Shown: one piece after another, positions 47,830 to 60,670 of the stretch
Numbering within the stretch: the first letter of the stretch is position 1
How the letters are laid out: each line of letters opens with the position of its first letter
Assembly (NCBI GenBank): GCA_029851415.1
Contig: CM056742.1
Span: forward strand, 146,945,121-147,009,120
Direction: 5' to 3'
Length of the DNA: 64,000 bases
Origin: Eretmocerus hayati
Taxonomy: Eukaryota; Arthropoda; Insecta; Hymenoptera; Aphelinidae
The notes under the pieces: generated by a model
Databases searched by the model: none
Seen by the model: the letters and a program-made list of their open reading frames with translations, nothing else
What the model was told of the DNA's origin: nothing
Position numbers and translations under genes: made by a program

Positions 47830-49557
47830 CAGACTTATGGTGTTCAAGTTTGAAACATTTTTTTGAAGCATAAGTGAGTGTGCTCAACCAATGGTTTCTA
47901 ACCCTACTCTTCTCCGAAAATTGTTTGGAATATTTGGAATCGCTTCAAAGCCTATGGTCAAATGGTTACAAGAAACTTTCACGAAAGATGAAATGTTAGA
48001 TCACTGAAAATCGAAACAAATGACCCATCAGGAATTTGTACAGTCTGGACAGTGTGTGACTTTTTCACTACCTGAATTTCAATAGATGATCAGAAAGTAG
48101 GAAACTGTCCGTTTTCTGATGCCCAGAGCATAGTTTGAACTTCAAACTTTGAAGCGTGAGATATGATGTAACAAGTCTTTAGTGAAGGGTGTGACTCTAT
48201 TTTTAAAAGAGTCAAGTATTTTTTGCGGTACTCATAATTCGACGGTGAAGTGGATTAATTCATTTTTTTACACTTTAGACAAGATTCAACTAAAAAATGA
48301 GTGCAAGGTTTTTCGCACGGAACTGATTAAAATGAAGCGAATTTAATGAATTTCAACGGTTACCGAAATTGACGACTACGAAGGAAGACGAATAACACCC
48401 GAAAAATTCTCTACACTCACAACATACTCCAATCACTTCCAGGGACTTGGGACATCGAAAAACTCATTTCTGACATTCAGAACATGTTTTCCTGATGGAA
48501 TAAAGACAAAAGAGGCAAAATCAGGATTTTCAAAGATTTTTGGTTTTCACTCTTTCTTCTTGCTTGCAATCAGGTATTTGGCCTGGTAATCTGGTTTGTT
48601 TCATTTTTGTATCGATAAAAACTTTTGAGAACTTCTTCACAGTCCACTATATAATGTGTTTAAACAGGATAATCTCCAATCGATGGGAATTGATTCAGAG
48701 AAAATCGTCCATCATAATGAACACCGTGAGTGAATAATCGATTATGCACGCATTTATAGAATCTTGGGGAGAAGTCGGAGGACAAGTTAACTTGAAAAAT
48801 CAATCAATTGACTTGAAAAAAAAAAGACTCAAGCAGAATTCATTACATGTAGCTCCAACAGCACCGGGTGCGGGTGAGCGACGAACAAGCACGTAATGTG
48901 CGATATTATGTGCTCAGAATCATGGCCCATGAGGTAATATGCACTCAGACATATATAGACGGACACGCAAGCATTCAAGTATGGGTATCCTTTCACTTAA
49001 ACATTTCACTCTCGCAAGTCTCGCAAAACGCACAAGGCGCGGCCTATATGTGTATAGTTCATCAGGCGGGTGTATAGTGCCTTACGTGATGGCGAGCATA
49101 GATCTCAAGAAAAAGACTTTCAAGTTGGATCAGGGTCAAATCTTTGCGAATGCGAACGTGAGATGGCAAGGAATCATATAATGTATTACCTCGCCTCATA
49201 CTTTGGAGGGCGATACACCCACACGATTGCGTTATGATGAGCTGCTTGTGTCAGACGTCTCGCAATCGTAACACTCGAGCGAGTTAATATATCTTATCGC
49301 TGAAAAGCGCGGAAAAAAAGAAAAAGAAAAAGAAAACGGACCAGAGACCATCTTTCGTGTTTGGCTGTTTTAGATGCAAGCTTCCAAAATCTTCGGAAAT
49401 GTCAACTAAACTACTGTGACCAGCCATGCGTGATCCTGGGTATTTTGCCTGAAAATCTGTGGAGACTGACGGATTGGTGTGCTGAACCATCAAAATTTCT
49501 CGTCACGTTCATCATGTACGGTCATTTATGGCAAAGTTACGGCGAAAGTGTAATGTA
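47830..49557. other. Non-coding stretch with no supported gene
   Basis: The stretch is AT-rich with a CpG-richer patch at 48840-49320. No gene or strong repeat is visible. Confidence 0.4.
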
Positions 49558-50457
49558 CACTATACCATTCAATAGTATGTTAAACCTGAAAATGAGTCCA
49601 AATTAGAGAATTCGATTCCTGCAGCCTTGTGTTGGTCCAAAACTACTTTAAGGACTTTTTGTGGGTTTTTTTTGCGGCATAACAGGATTTCAGTAGGTCG
49701 AGTTGAATCCTTAGAAAAATTTATGAAAATTGGGTCAACACTCAGATCCCTGCACGTCGGACACAATTTGATGGATCGGAACTCTGATCGGAATGATTCA
49801 AAGAGCATCTGGAAGTAGGATCGGATCAAGAGCTTCAAAATCCGTTTTTGGAAATTATTCTATGTTTTTTGGTCTGAGCTGTTACTGTTCTATACTGATG
49901 GAAGATATTTCTCGAAAAATGGAGCAGTCATCGATAAATCATGTATGGATTCATATTTAGACTGGTATAAGCACTTTTCTTGGTTCCTTCCACTAACACA
50001 TTACGGACAAACTTGAGAGAAATCACAGATATACCATCGTGAGTCCGATTTCTCCATCTTTCATGAATTTAGGAACTCTTTTTCGAGAAAGATCTTCCTT
50101 CACAAAAACAGTCACAGATCAGATCAGAAGCAACCCAGGATTACTTCCAAAAACGGACTTTGATTCTCTTGACTACTCTTTTAGATGCTTTTTGCATCAT
50201 TCCGATCCATTTAGTCATGTCTGACTAGCAGAGGTCTGACTAATGACTCAATTTTTATGAATTTTTAGAAAGATTCAGCTCGACCTACTGAAATCCGGTT
50301 AAGCCGCAGAGAAAAACCACAAAGAGTCCTCGAAATATTTGAAAAATTTACAGAATGAGCTAACTAAAAGTTGGTTCGGGCCAACGAGGACGCAGAAATC
50401 GAATTTCTAACTTGGTCTTTTCATTTTTGAGTGTTTACAAACTATTGACTAGTAGTG
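49558..50457. mobile_element. Tc1/mariner-type long inverted-repeat element, copy B
   Basis: The ends are CACTATACCATTCAATAGT on the left and the inverse of CACTACTAGTCAATAGTTTG on the right. TA flanks both (49556-49557 and 50458-50459). The 900-bp body consists of two imperfect inverted halves sharing GATTTCAGTAGGTCGAG, GATCGGAATGAT and CCGTTTTTGGAA. It matches copy A at 22591-23498 in order and size. No transposase is encoded. Confidence 0.75.
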
Positions 50458-52099
50458 TATGATCCAGTATAAGTAAATTTTTTCAGTTTGAATGTCAAGC
50501 AGTTTCTCTATCAATTAATAAAATCAAAAATCAAAATCAGGACCGTAGGAGTAATATGAAACAAGATGAGCAGTGTATGTTGGTGGAATGTCATCAAATG
50601 ATAGCAATAAAGAATGAGACGTCAGAATTTTGTGAAGACTTTGACTACCAAACTCAATCAGCACTCATTTTAATTCTTATTCAATTGCTTGCTCCACAGA
50701 ACAGCGAATATTGGAGACCTTGCAGTTAATACGATTATGCTCAAGGAGACAAGATATTACTGCTGTCAACGTATAACTTTGTGAACTACGAAGTGTTGGC
50801 ATATTGCCATGGATCATTAATTAAATGTCATCAAGAGGCAATGTGTTGGAAATATCACACTGGTGACAGTAAACATGTTGTTCATTTAGTTTGAGTTTCC
50901 ATCAAATGAAAGATAGTTGAGCAACCAAAATTTTTCAATGCAACGATGAATTCAGTTTCATTATATAATGAACAAACGTCTAAAATTTGAGCGTAGTGTA
51001 TTGCCTGGACATCAATTGTATAGAAATCATCGTCAGACATTAAAAATCAGGGTGTGATACCATATAAGAGCTGCAATTCCTCTTTGATTCTCTGAGTTTT
51101 TGATTGTTCAAACGGCTTTTGCGGATACATCTGAGAATTCTTGAAAATGTAGACTTGAATCATCAAGTTTCATTGACACGATTGGATATATTAAAATTCA
51201 TCCAAATAAGAATGTGGTTAAAAAGGGTGTATCTGACTCAACTTCTCACTTCAATATGTAAAACTCCAAAGATTCATTCCAACCATGTTAAATATTTGGA
51301 TCAGTAATGCTATCTTGGAGTTCACATTACTCTCAGAAAAAGTCCTCATTGATACGGAAATCGCTGATGTATACGATTGAAAACCTACGCTTATGTCTCA
51401 GAGCTCATTTTCATCATTCTACCATAATATACACTCGAGTAGAAGAAGTCCCTTGGCTGCAATGCCATGCTACTGCCGATGTCGTGACTCATGAGTCTGT
51501 TGCGCGAGAAATTCTCGACTATGCAAATCTCATCCGGTCGTGTACTCTATAGCTTTCGTCGTCGCCTCTGACTCTTGAGAATCAAGTACCCAAGAAAGTG
51601 CAGTTTTTTACTCTACAAACTAAATCTGCTCTTTCTTATCCAACAATTTTTTTTCCACCGCTACACGTTATCACAGCATAGTATGCTTTTTGTGCTTTGA
51701 GAAAAAATAGCTAGTTTAAACTATATATTAATCTCATTGTTCATTGGACTTTATGCATGAACCATTATTTTAATTATTTTTGTATTTGCGATCTATCGAG
51801 ACACTTATTCTTAGATAAGGACTATGAAAATCTTTTTTTTTTTTCATCATTAATTATTCCAATGAATGTCATCGCCGGCTGTCGATGCTGCGAGCATACG
51901 ATACTGCCAGAGAATCTTTTGCCTAAGCGCACATGGAGAACAGCACTACTATGTGTACCAGAGACCGTCTATAACCCCCATTTGAGGTTCCAATATTCTT
52001 TTGATTGAATTTATATGACGATGATGTTTTCCAAAAACGTTTGCCTACCGCAACGCTGATATGTGCACATTCTTTTAGGGGTGGTGGGTTGATGGTGGT
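50458..52099. other. AT-rich stretch with no supported gene
   Basis: I see no gene or strong repeat. Confidence 0.4.
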
Positions 52100-52140
52100 T
52101 CAAGCTTACCTGTAACAGAAAAAAAAGAACAAGTTTTTAT
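52100..52140 (-). promoter_or_regulatory. Putative recursive splice site (ratchet point) 1
   Basis: On the minus strand, CTTGTTCTTTTTTTTC then TGTTACAG runs straight into GTAAGCTTGAACC. The zero-length exon junction is between 52110 and 52109. It lies 8.6 kb from the candidate first-exon donor at 60670 and uses the same GTAAGC donor as the other two sites. Confidence 0.6.
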
Positions 52141-53107
52141 AATGTAAATCATCAAATGGAGCAGTATATTTTCATTAAATGGTGCATGTTACATTCATCA
52201 ATCATACCATTCATTGGAAATTATATAGATTCATAAATGTTATGTGTATCCAAACTGTCGCTTTCCTGGAATGAGAAGAGTCTGCTTCCAAGAAATTACT
52301 AGCCTACAATGACCAAAGAAATTGATTTTACTTCCTAAGGCCGTTGGAGTGAAATTCTGACTCTGAGCTGGGAGTGAAGCACGAAATAGCTCATCCTTGT
52401 GTGGAAATTGACTCATGGGGACTAAATCCGCATTAAAATAGACTCTTATTATTGAGTGCAAAGAATTTTGATATTAGGTTATAGGGTACAGTCCTAAAAT
52501 AAGTTGCAAATCCATTAATCCAGATGGGAGTTGATTAGGATTCAACTGAGCTCTCCGTCAAAACTTTTACTGGGTACCCTTATAAAACATAATCATCAAC
52601 CATTCACAGCTATACGTAAATATTTTCAAATCTTCTACACGCCAGGATAAATAATCCTCAATTCACATGATGATCATTTCTCTCAGTTTATCAATAACTG
52701 TTGAAAATCCCTTGCAATTGTTCGGAGTATGTCAATATGCGTAAGACATTTCTTTTCACGAAAACTGGTTTGGTTTTTCATCATCTAACTCAATCCCCTA
52801 AGAGTGAATATTGACAAGCTTGAGTGAAATTTAACTCGAGCTTGGAGTCCCTGACGATTAACTCATAGGTGAGTAGCGCAAATCTGACTCCAAGATTTAG
52901 AGAACACGATCACATAATCTATGCACAGACCCTAAAAAAGACTTTATGCTGGCATGATCAGTGGAACTGAGCAAAGTTGAGTCAACGTCTAGTTTTGACT
53001 TACAAAAAAAGTTTTGCCAATCGGTCCAAGTTGAAAAGCTATCTCATTTTGATATCTCATATTATGAGCTGCAAAATCGTCAATATCTGTCAACATTGTA
53101 GAATCGA
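52141..53107. other. AT-rich stretch with no supported gene
   Basis: I see no gene or repeat. Confidence 0.4.
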
Positions 53108-53218
53108 GAGCAACCTGAACTGCCCACACTTCAGCCAACTCGAGAGCCTGTCTTCTATGCTATTAGCATGGAAGAGAGACTTTTTAGTTGGCTGCAGTGT
53201 GGACAGTTCAGGTTGCTC
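53108..53218. ncRNA. 111-nt precursor-like hairpin, strand unknown
   Basis: The two halves pair over about 55 bp. The outer 33 bp, including GCAACCTGAACTG and AGCCAACT, carry 2 mismatches. A looser segment follows, and the tip pairs TCTTCTATGCTA with TAGCATGGAAGA. The length and near-continuous stem resemble a microRNA precursor, but the tip loop is very small and the outer arm is unusually perfect, so a small palindromic MITE is equally likely. No expression evidence is available. Confidence 0.35.
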
Positions 53219-54114
53219 CCCAGTGTACAATACTCCTCAACCTACCATCAACAAGCAACGTGAAAATGTATCATACAGGGTGTCTAATAAGCTGGGGAAA
53301 TTGACGGTTCCCTAAGTTTTTCATGAGGATTTCCAGACTTTTGAAGAGAAGAAATTTCAGTATATCAAAAATCAAAAGAATCAGATCTTCTGCAGTTTGA
53401 CAAGGATGTCTATTTATTGAGAATTTTACTATAGTACGGACGTACGCTCCCGTAGCCATTTCGATTCCCCGGAATTTGTTGATGATTCCTCGTATATTTT
53501 GACCCGCTGAATCGATTGTTGGAGGTTTCTACCTCAAAATCCTGTGAGTTTTTTGTTACTAACGATTTCGGCGAAAAATTAAAGTTTTTTCCAAATATTT
53601 TGGAGAATATGAATAATCCGAAGAGAATACAAAGGTGATACAAAGAGTTAAAGTTGTATATTGCAAAATTCCTCACAGATGATGATCTCCCCACTTTCCC
53701 GAGGAACCCAAGCATTGGACGGAAAATGCGCGAAAACCGTCCCGCACGACGATTAAGATGGGCGTATGCATGCGGTGGTCAGTGCAGTGCTATCAGCTCG
53801 ATGCCAATTCGACAGTTGTTAATTTGAGGAAGAGAAATCAAGCGCATCTTAAAGATAATGCATTTTTCTTCAGATTGTTCACGGACTGCGGTTTCGTCAA
53901 ATCTAATCCCATATGAACCTGGGCAAAAATAATGAATAAAAAGTCTCCTTGCTTCAGCATCTACACGAGCAGGAATTGATCCGTCAACAATTTAATGCGT
54001 TTGCCTTGAGGCTCCTCAAAAAATTCCAGATTTTGAAACGTATACTTCCTGAGTATTTCAAGAAGATTCCAGGCACAAACCAATTTTTTCAGTACACTTG
54101 CATCGAAAGCCTGA
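53219..54114. other. AT-rich stretch with no supported gene
   Basis: I see no gene or repeat. Confidence 0.4.
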
Positions 54115-54287
54115 GGTTTCCGCCCCGATGCCGGGCAGAAAATCCCGCATTGCCGCCCAGGGCAGAAAACGACTGAGCATGCGCATCAGACCTCGGGCTG
54201 CGCCCTCGGTCTGCTACAATGCATGCTCCGACGTTTTCTAATCTGTGCGGCGGTGCGGGATTTTGCCCCGAAATCGTGCCGGAAACC
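54115..54287. mobile_element. GC-rich hairpin, about 80-bp arms
   Basis: GGTTTCCG at the left end pairs with CGGAAACC at the right end, and AAAATCCCGCA, AGAAAACG and GAGCATGC are matched inside. The tip (54187-54213) folds again on CAGACC and GGTCTG. The segment is far richer in GC than its flanks. A second GC-rich inverted motif (CATTGCGGC with GCCGCAATG) follows at 54350-54416. Probably a MITE-like insertion. Confidence 0.55.
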
Positions 54288-57200
54288 ATAGAATTTCGAG
54301 ATGAAAGTGAACTGAAAAGAACTACACGCACCTCGGGACGAAAGCAACCCATTGCGGCTACGGGTATGCCGCCCTCGCCTGGCGGCTCGTGCGGCAACTC
54401 ACCCGGGCCGCAATGTGTCACTTTCGGCCCCTCGCGGACGCACGTGCGTAATATACCTGATCATTCCCTGTTTTCTAGGTTTGTAAAACGCTTTTTTTCT
54501 AACCTGTAGACATCCTGTCATAGGGTTCTTCCATGAAGGACATCTGCACTCTACCCCAAAATTTGAAACTCTACCTCTCATTATCACAAATCTACGAATC
54601 TCAACAAATTCAAGTGAAAGTTCGAGGGCGTAGTTGAGAAAAGAGATCAGCTCTCAAAAGCCTCTCAAAAGCGCATATACTCCCACAAGAAGAAAAGGAG
54701 CCCAATGTATAGTCAAACAGCGATTACATACAGATCAGAGTAAAGTCATGGCATTGCTCTTTCGCGAACCAAGCGAGATGGAAAATGTAGAAGCAATTAC
54801 AGCGAGTCTTACTCTGTCAGTCTATAACTGTTGCTTTCGCTGAGTATAAAAGCTCCGGTTCACACGGGTGCATATACACACACACAGAAAACCCGCCTCT
54901 GCATCACAACGAGAGAGAATTCAGGCCCAGATATCCGTTGCGCAACTCTTGAGCTCCACCACCACCACGACGAAGGGAATATCGGACCGATGAAATCTGC
55001 CCCTCTCGCTCAACTCTTTCTACCCAATATAGATATATTAAACCTGTATATATGGGGCCTTACGAGTCATAGCATAATACATATAGAGAGGTGCGGGAGA
55101 ACAATGCGCGCCAGCGCCTGAGAAATCTTGGAGGTTCAAAACGATCAAGCTATATATACTCTGATGCCAACTTTACTGCAGCCCGAAGAGCTGCTGCAGC
55201 TTTGGGCCCGCTCTCCAAGCAGCAGCAGCATAAGCAGCAGCTTTGCAGCAAGTTTGCACATTTTTCTCTCTCGCCGATATATCCTGCAGCAGCACAGACT
55301 TTGTGAAACGTATATACATTTTCGCGAATGTACCGATCGTGCAAGTCTGGAGGCTGCAGCAGCAGCAGCAGCAGCATATGGAAAGATGCCGTGTGAAACT
55401 CGCGTACTTTTCAAAGTCGTGTTTCAAGACCGTTTGCCCTCATCTAATGTACTATGTACTACAACTATGAGAGAGATGGGTTACTTTAATGGTGCAGCGC
55501 CGTGAGAGAAGAGCAACAAGCTGGTTTGTATACAGAGAAACATATGTGATTGATAGACTGAAACACTGAGGATTTTTGAGGGACGGTTACACTATCGCGC
55601 AGATATATTTTGTTCCCGCATATATAGAGTAAGTTGGATTGGTTGGCGAATTTCATTGGCATAACCGAGTTTAGTGATGTAATCTGCTGATATTCAGGTA
55701 GTTGTTTACCGTGTAGTTGTAAATCTGGTCAATTTTTTCGTCAACTGTCTGTATATCAATCTGTGATATTGCAGGTCCTGATTATGTCTAGAAATTTTGG
55801 ATTTCATCAGTACTATCTTCTTAATCTTGTCATAGTCAAAAAATTTTATGATTTCTCCCACGCGAGTGGAGCAATCGAACTCTACATCCGATAAATGTCT
55901 AGTGTACTTTTCACATGAAAATCTTGTTGCGAATTTCAATTGTTATCATTTTGAACACGAAAAGTTGATGAGTCATTTTCAAATGGTTTATCATTATGCG
56001 ACAGTGAATTACTTGAAAATTTCAAGTGTATTTGACGTTATTATGAATGATACTGGGTCTAACAATAAGCATATTATGACTGGGGAGGGAAGAAAATTGC
56101 ATTGGTTCCATTTGACAGTGGTTGGTGGCAAGAAAGAAGAGAAATAATATATACGACATGCTGCAGCGAGAGTGCTCGAAGAAACAACATATTGCGTGAC
56201 GAAGTTTCGTGTGAGTATACGTGCATGCACGCAGGAGTCGTGATATGCATGATTATTAATGATGCAAGGCTGATCGAATCAGAAAATTCATTTTGATTTT
56301 TTGGTACTGCTTTCAAATACGGAAGAATAAACCAATGCAACAATTAAGTATAGTTTCTCTTTACGAATCAAATAAAAAATAACGATCCCGCATACGAATT
56401 TTTATTTTCGATGTTCCCCATACAACAAATCAATTCACCAAACCGACGAAAATCATGGATTTAAAGAAGTGGCTGACGAGGTGGCTGATCATGGCATTTT
56501 TAGTAATTACTCGGGAACAATGTCAGAAATTTGTCAGGGTTCATTTTTAAAATTTACGACTGATATTGATACATTATTTTGTCAGATGTTTCAATGTGGG
56601 TATCGCGAAATATATAAGAAGAGAAACATTTGTGAATGATGTGAGAAAAGAAAATCGAAGTGAAATAGATGGTTTTGAAGAGATTTATGCTTAGAAGCTG
56701 CTCAGCATAGGATACGTGAAGCGTCCAGATTCGGGACCATTGTTTGGAGTAATTTTGGGCTTACAAAATTTTCCAAGAGTCTTAAAAAATTTTTCGTAAT
56801 GTTTGTATTCATCCAGTTTTGATGTTTTCCGTTAAAATATTATTCTGGTGACATTGACATCACCAATACCTATGTAGAGCGTGATAAATAGATAATTAGT
56901 AAGCCGCGACCGAAAGAGCGACAAAAAAAAATAAAAAACTGACGAAAACTTGAGGAAACACAGCCAGTGAAAATTCGCTCTGCTCTCATGGCTCTCTTAT
57001 TCTCACTCTATTTCTCTCTTTTCTGTGCATTACTCTCAAAAGTTCAACGACTGCGAAGCGAATTCGCGAATGAAAGAGACAAAAAGAGAAGTTCAACAAA
57101 CAAACTTGGAGTGAGCGTGATGTACAGTATATGGTGTGGTGGTTTCTCATTGACAATAGATCTCGGGGTCTCGGAGCTCACTTAGCCAAACGTCAAAGCT

Positions 57201-59700
57201 TTGTCACTAACCTCAAGAAAGTGATGAATAGCCGCCAATTGATTACTCAACAATCATCAAGAACTGATACGTAATATTTCCAACCCAAATAACAACGATA
57301 GCAACACAATTTACACTAATATGGAGATTTTGGATCGGTGGAAATTCGAAAGTAGAAAGGAATTGGGTCGGTAGTTCAATCAAAATTTGAATTTGGGAGA
57401 AGACAATCTGAGATGTCTATTCTTACAACATGTTATTCGGGATATCAAGGAATAGAGTTCACGCGAGTTTACGCGTTACACGATTCTCGTTTACTCTTTT
57501 GCACAGCTTCTATTTTCAAGATACCATTAATAAAGTTTTGGTTGTTCATGTTTGGAATGAAATTTATTGGTCTGTTAGTATAAGACCGAATTCACCGTCA
57601 CTGTTTTCTTATTCAAAACAAACTGTTATGAGTCGTTTATTAGTTCACTGGTGGGTTTTACCCGTGAGGGTATTTGACTTATCAATTTTAGATGCTCAAA
57701 TTACCCAGAAATTCACAAAGTTACATAGTCACAAATTTTTTTTCTTCGAATTTTTCAGTTGCAGCAATGAGTCAAGTTATAACATACGTTACAGAGTTGA
57801 GCTTGTAATTAAAATATCCTACACTCAATACAGTAGAACAATAATGATATTTTGGCAAAAAAAAAATGTTCGTTGATACAAGAATTGAAAAAATTTGGAA
57901 TACTGCAGAGAGAATCTTTACTGAGACCATCATGCGATGCAATAATTATGATGAAACCATTGGTTATCGAGATACTCGATATAATAGAATCTTTAAGCGA
58001 TCAATCAAATGTCAACCTCGTCCTAGTCGCCATTTAAAGAGTAGAAAAGATGATTCACAACAGTATGGTGCAGAACAAATGCGAATGAATCACGATTGCT
58101 TGCTCTACCTGTCCAGCTGACTTAGTTGACTTTTGTTTTGGTCTTTCTAAGCTTATTGCAACGCAAGCTATAAAAGCTATCAGCTGTAAGTTTGTGATGT
58201 AATTTTCAAACACCGATTGGCGATTTTCAGTGCATTCATCAATCATCATCATAGTTTACAAACAGTAGGCTTCGTTTCAGGATAGGGTTAATTTTCTTCT
58301 CTTAGCAATTCGTTTAGTAGGGCAAAATTTGAGCAAAATTTACTCTTCAGTCTTATCAAAACTTCATTGTTTTTTCAAATTTTTACACAATAACTGATTC
58401 AATGATATTGAACCTGTAAAATATCGACTCATAAAAGAAAATACCGAGAAAATTCGACATTTCAACTAAAAATAACCAATTTTGTAACATTCAAGTATTA
58501 GTCAAATACACAGTGAGAAATATTCTAGACGCGCAAGGAATATTGATTCTCCAGATTTATACAAACTCATATGTGACTATTTTAGAGCTCTCCTGGCTCG
58601 CTCTCTTCACACACGCAGAGATCTCCCAACATAACACTTTTGCACATATACGTAAATTTCTCCGCACTATCTTGGGCAATTTCTATTTCTCATTCTGCTC
58701 GGCGTGTGAGGTATAATATACGCGGGCGTCGTCGTAATTGGGGCTGCGCTTTCAAAACAACATTATTGCCCAGAGGGCTTTGCACTTTTCGCGTCAAGTT
58801 CACCATCTACCATCTCCAAAGAGTATATTTCTTGAATTTGACTCATATGGAGTATAATCCTTATATTATTATCTTAATCATGCAAGTACAGTTTGTTGCA
58901 TTACTTAGCATGAAGGGAATCATTTTCGCGCGACGGCAAATATACTCTCAAAGCGGAAGTAAATTAACAAGTACCTATATATAGTAGCGTATGAGGCATG
59001 CACTGTATATAATACTGTCACACTCACTCACTATACACTCGGTTAAATGCGAAAATGCAAATGAGATTCGATTGCTGTTATACGACGACGACGGGTGTCG
59101 GCGATTTCAATTTGCTTCGTTACAGATATATATATGTAGAATTTTCAATACCCGATTGCCATCTCATCAACTATTTCACTACTCTTATCGATTAGTTTTC
59201 GTTTCGCTTTGTTTACATTTCAACTTGAGAGACAAAACGTCAATTAGTTACATTTACGCATATACAGCATTAACTCATTACATTTTTTTGGGACGATCGA
59301 GCGTGGTGGAAAATTTATCGAGGGTACATCGAAATTATTCACGATATCGGCTCTCTTCGATGTAATTCAAATATTTACAACGATTCAAATTCAAACGATT
59401 ATATCATAGGTGTACGAATTCATGGAATTTATTTATGCGAATGAATACACAAGATTTCCAGTAAACTCAGTTATGACGGGTTGAGTCCAAAATTCGATGA
59501 CAGTGAATTCATTCAAGTATAGTTAGATATACTTAATTTTGATTGAAAAATTTTGAATGGAAAAAGATGAAAGACGTTTAAAAGGAAACACGAAGCTCAT
59601 CACAATAAAACAAATGATTCACAAAGTGTGATGACCCATGCATGCAGGTGTGCATCGTTTCGTGTTGATATTTTCATTCTCTCGCTTTGCAGCGTCTGCT
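54288..59700. other. Non-coding stretch with CAG runs and an isolated TATA box
   Basis: TATAAAAG at 54845-54852 precedes a CpG-richer patch with CAG/CTG triplet runs (55185-55240 and 55352-55377). Open frames over these runs in several frames are poly-Ala, poly-Gln or poly-Cys artefacts. A 148-codon forward frame at 57430-57876 has no domain. No splice-supported gene is visible. Confidence 0.4.
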
Positions 59701-59706
59701 ATGAAT

Positions 59707-59738
59707 CGAAAGCTTTGAAAGCTTTCGCGGTATAAAAG
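59707..59738 (+). promoter_or_regulatory. Palindrome next to a TATA box
   Basis: CGAAAGCTTT and AAAGCTTTCG, exact inverse arms around one G (59707-59727), are followed after 3 bp by TATAAAAG (59731-59738). This looks like a forward promoter with a dimer-binding site. No transcript downstream could be defined. Confidence 0.35.
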
Positions 59739-59868
59739 TGCGTGTTCCATTTCATTGCGGTGTTTTCTAATTCAACCACGTTCACCCGGCTCATTTCCGA
59801 AAACAAAATGATTTCCTGCTTATATGCCGGCTTTCCTCTCTCTCTTTCTCTCTCGGCTCTCTTTCAAG

Positions 59869-59888
59869 ATATTCGAAATTTCGAATAT
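59869..59888. promoter_or_regulatory. 20-bp perfect palindrome
   Basis: ATATTCGAAATTTCGAATAT is a perfect palindrome. With one flanking base each, AGATATTCGAAAT recurs at 60931-60943. Confidence 0.5.
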
Positions 59889-60670
59889 ACTTATTAGGTT
59901 ATAGGTATATCACACATTCGATTAGTTAATTCAAATGAACGAAAGAAGATCGAGAATGCGAAAACGATATAATACGTAATACTTATATCCTTTCATATTG
60001 AGACTTTCTCGCGTTTTGCGCGATTGAATCCTGTTGGCAATAGAGAGTAAGTGAGTAGTGAGTAGTTCTGCAACCCACGCGTATTATAATTAGTCGATTA
60101 TGAATTTTTCAAAAGCTCGTGAGAATGTAAATGTTCTGTGGTTTATTTACTGCGTTACATCTCAGTCGTGGGTTGTATTTTATCATTATGTATTAGGAAA
60201 ATGTAGAATTGGAGGAAGAATCTGTATTAGAATATCGTTAGATGAGTTTAAAGATCGTTTTTAGAATTATTAGCGATGATGAAAAGTTCGTTCACAACCA
60301 CGGGGAGATATGTAACAAGAGTAAATAGAAGCGTAATAAACCTATTTAATATTATTATGTGTGGTCGTCAATTGCGTCATTTTTTGTGTAATACTCGTAT
60401 AATACCCGCACCCGAAGCAATCGATCGAATCACTGTCATGGGATAGGTACTTTTAACGTCTAATCGGACTAAGCTTCTTTTATTTTATGTATGGTGTAAT
60501 TTTATTTGCAAATACTGCGTGGGGCGTCCTTCACTTGTCACTTTCGAACGAATTTTAAATGCGGACCGTTTTTTTCTTCTTCTAGCAGCCGACAGTCATC
60601 GTTAGAAAATAAGGAGTCACTTAAAGAACACTGTAGGTATTAGGTTAGAATTAATTTTTAGTTAACTCAC

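Noticed and set aside
55128..55505. Overlapping frames with poly-Ala, poly-Gln and poly-Cys
   Set aside because: They are readings of the CAG/CTG repeats in different frames.
57430..57876. 148-codon plus-strand open frame
   Set aside because: The product is rich in Phe, Ser and Tyr, as expected from random AT-rich DNA, and shows no motif.
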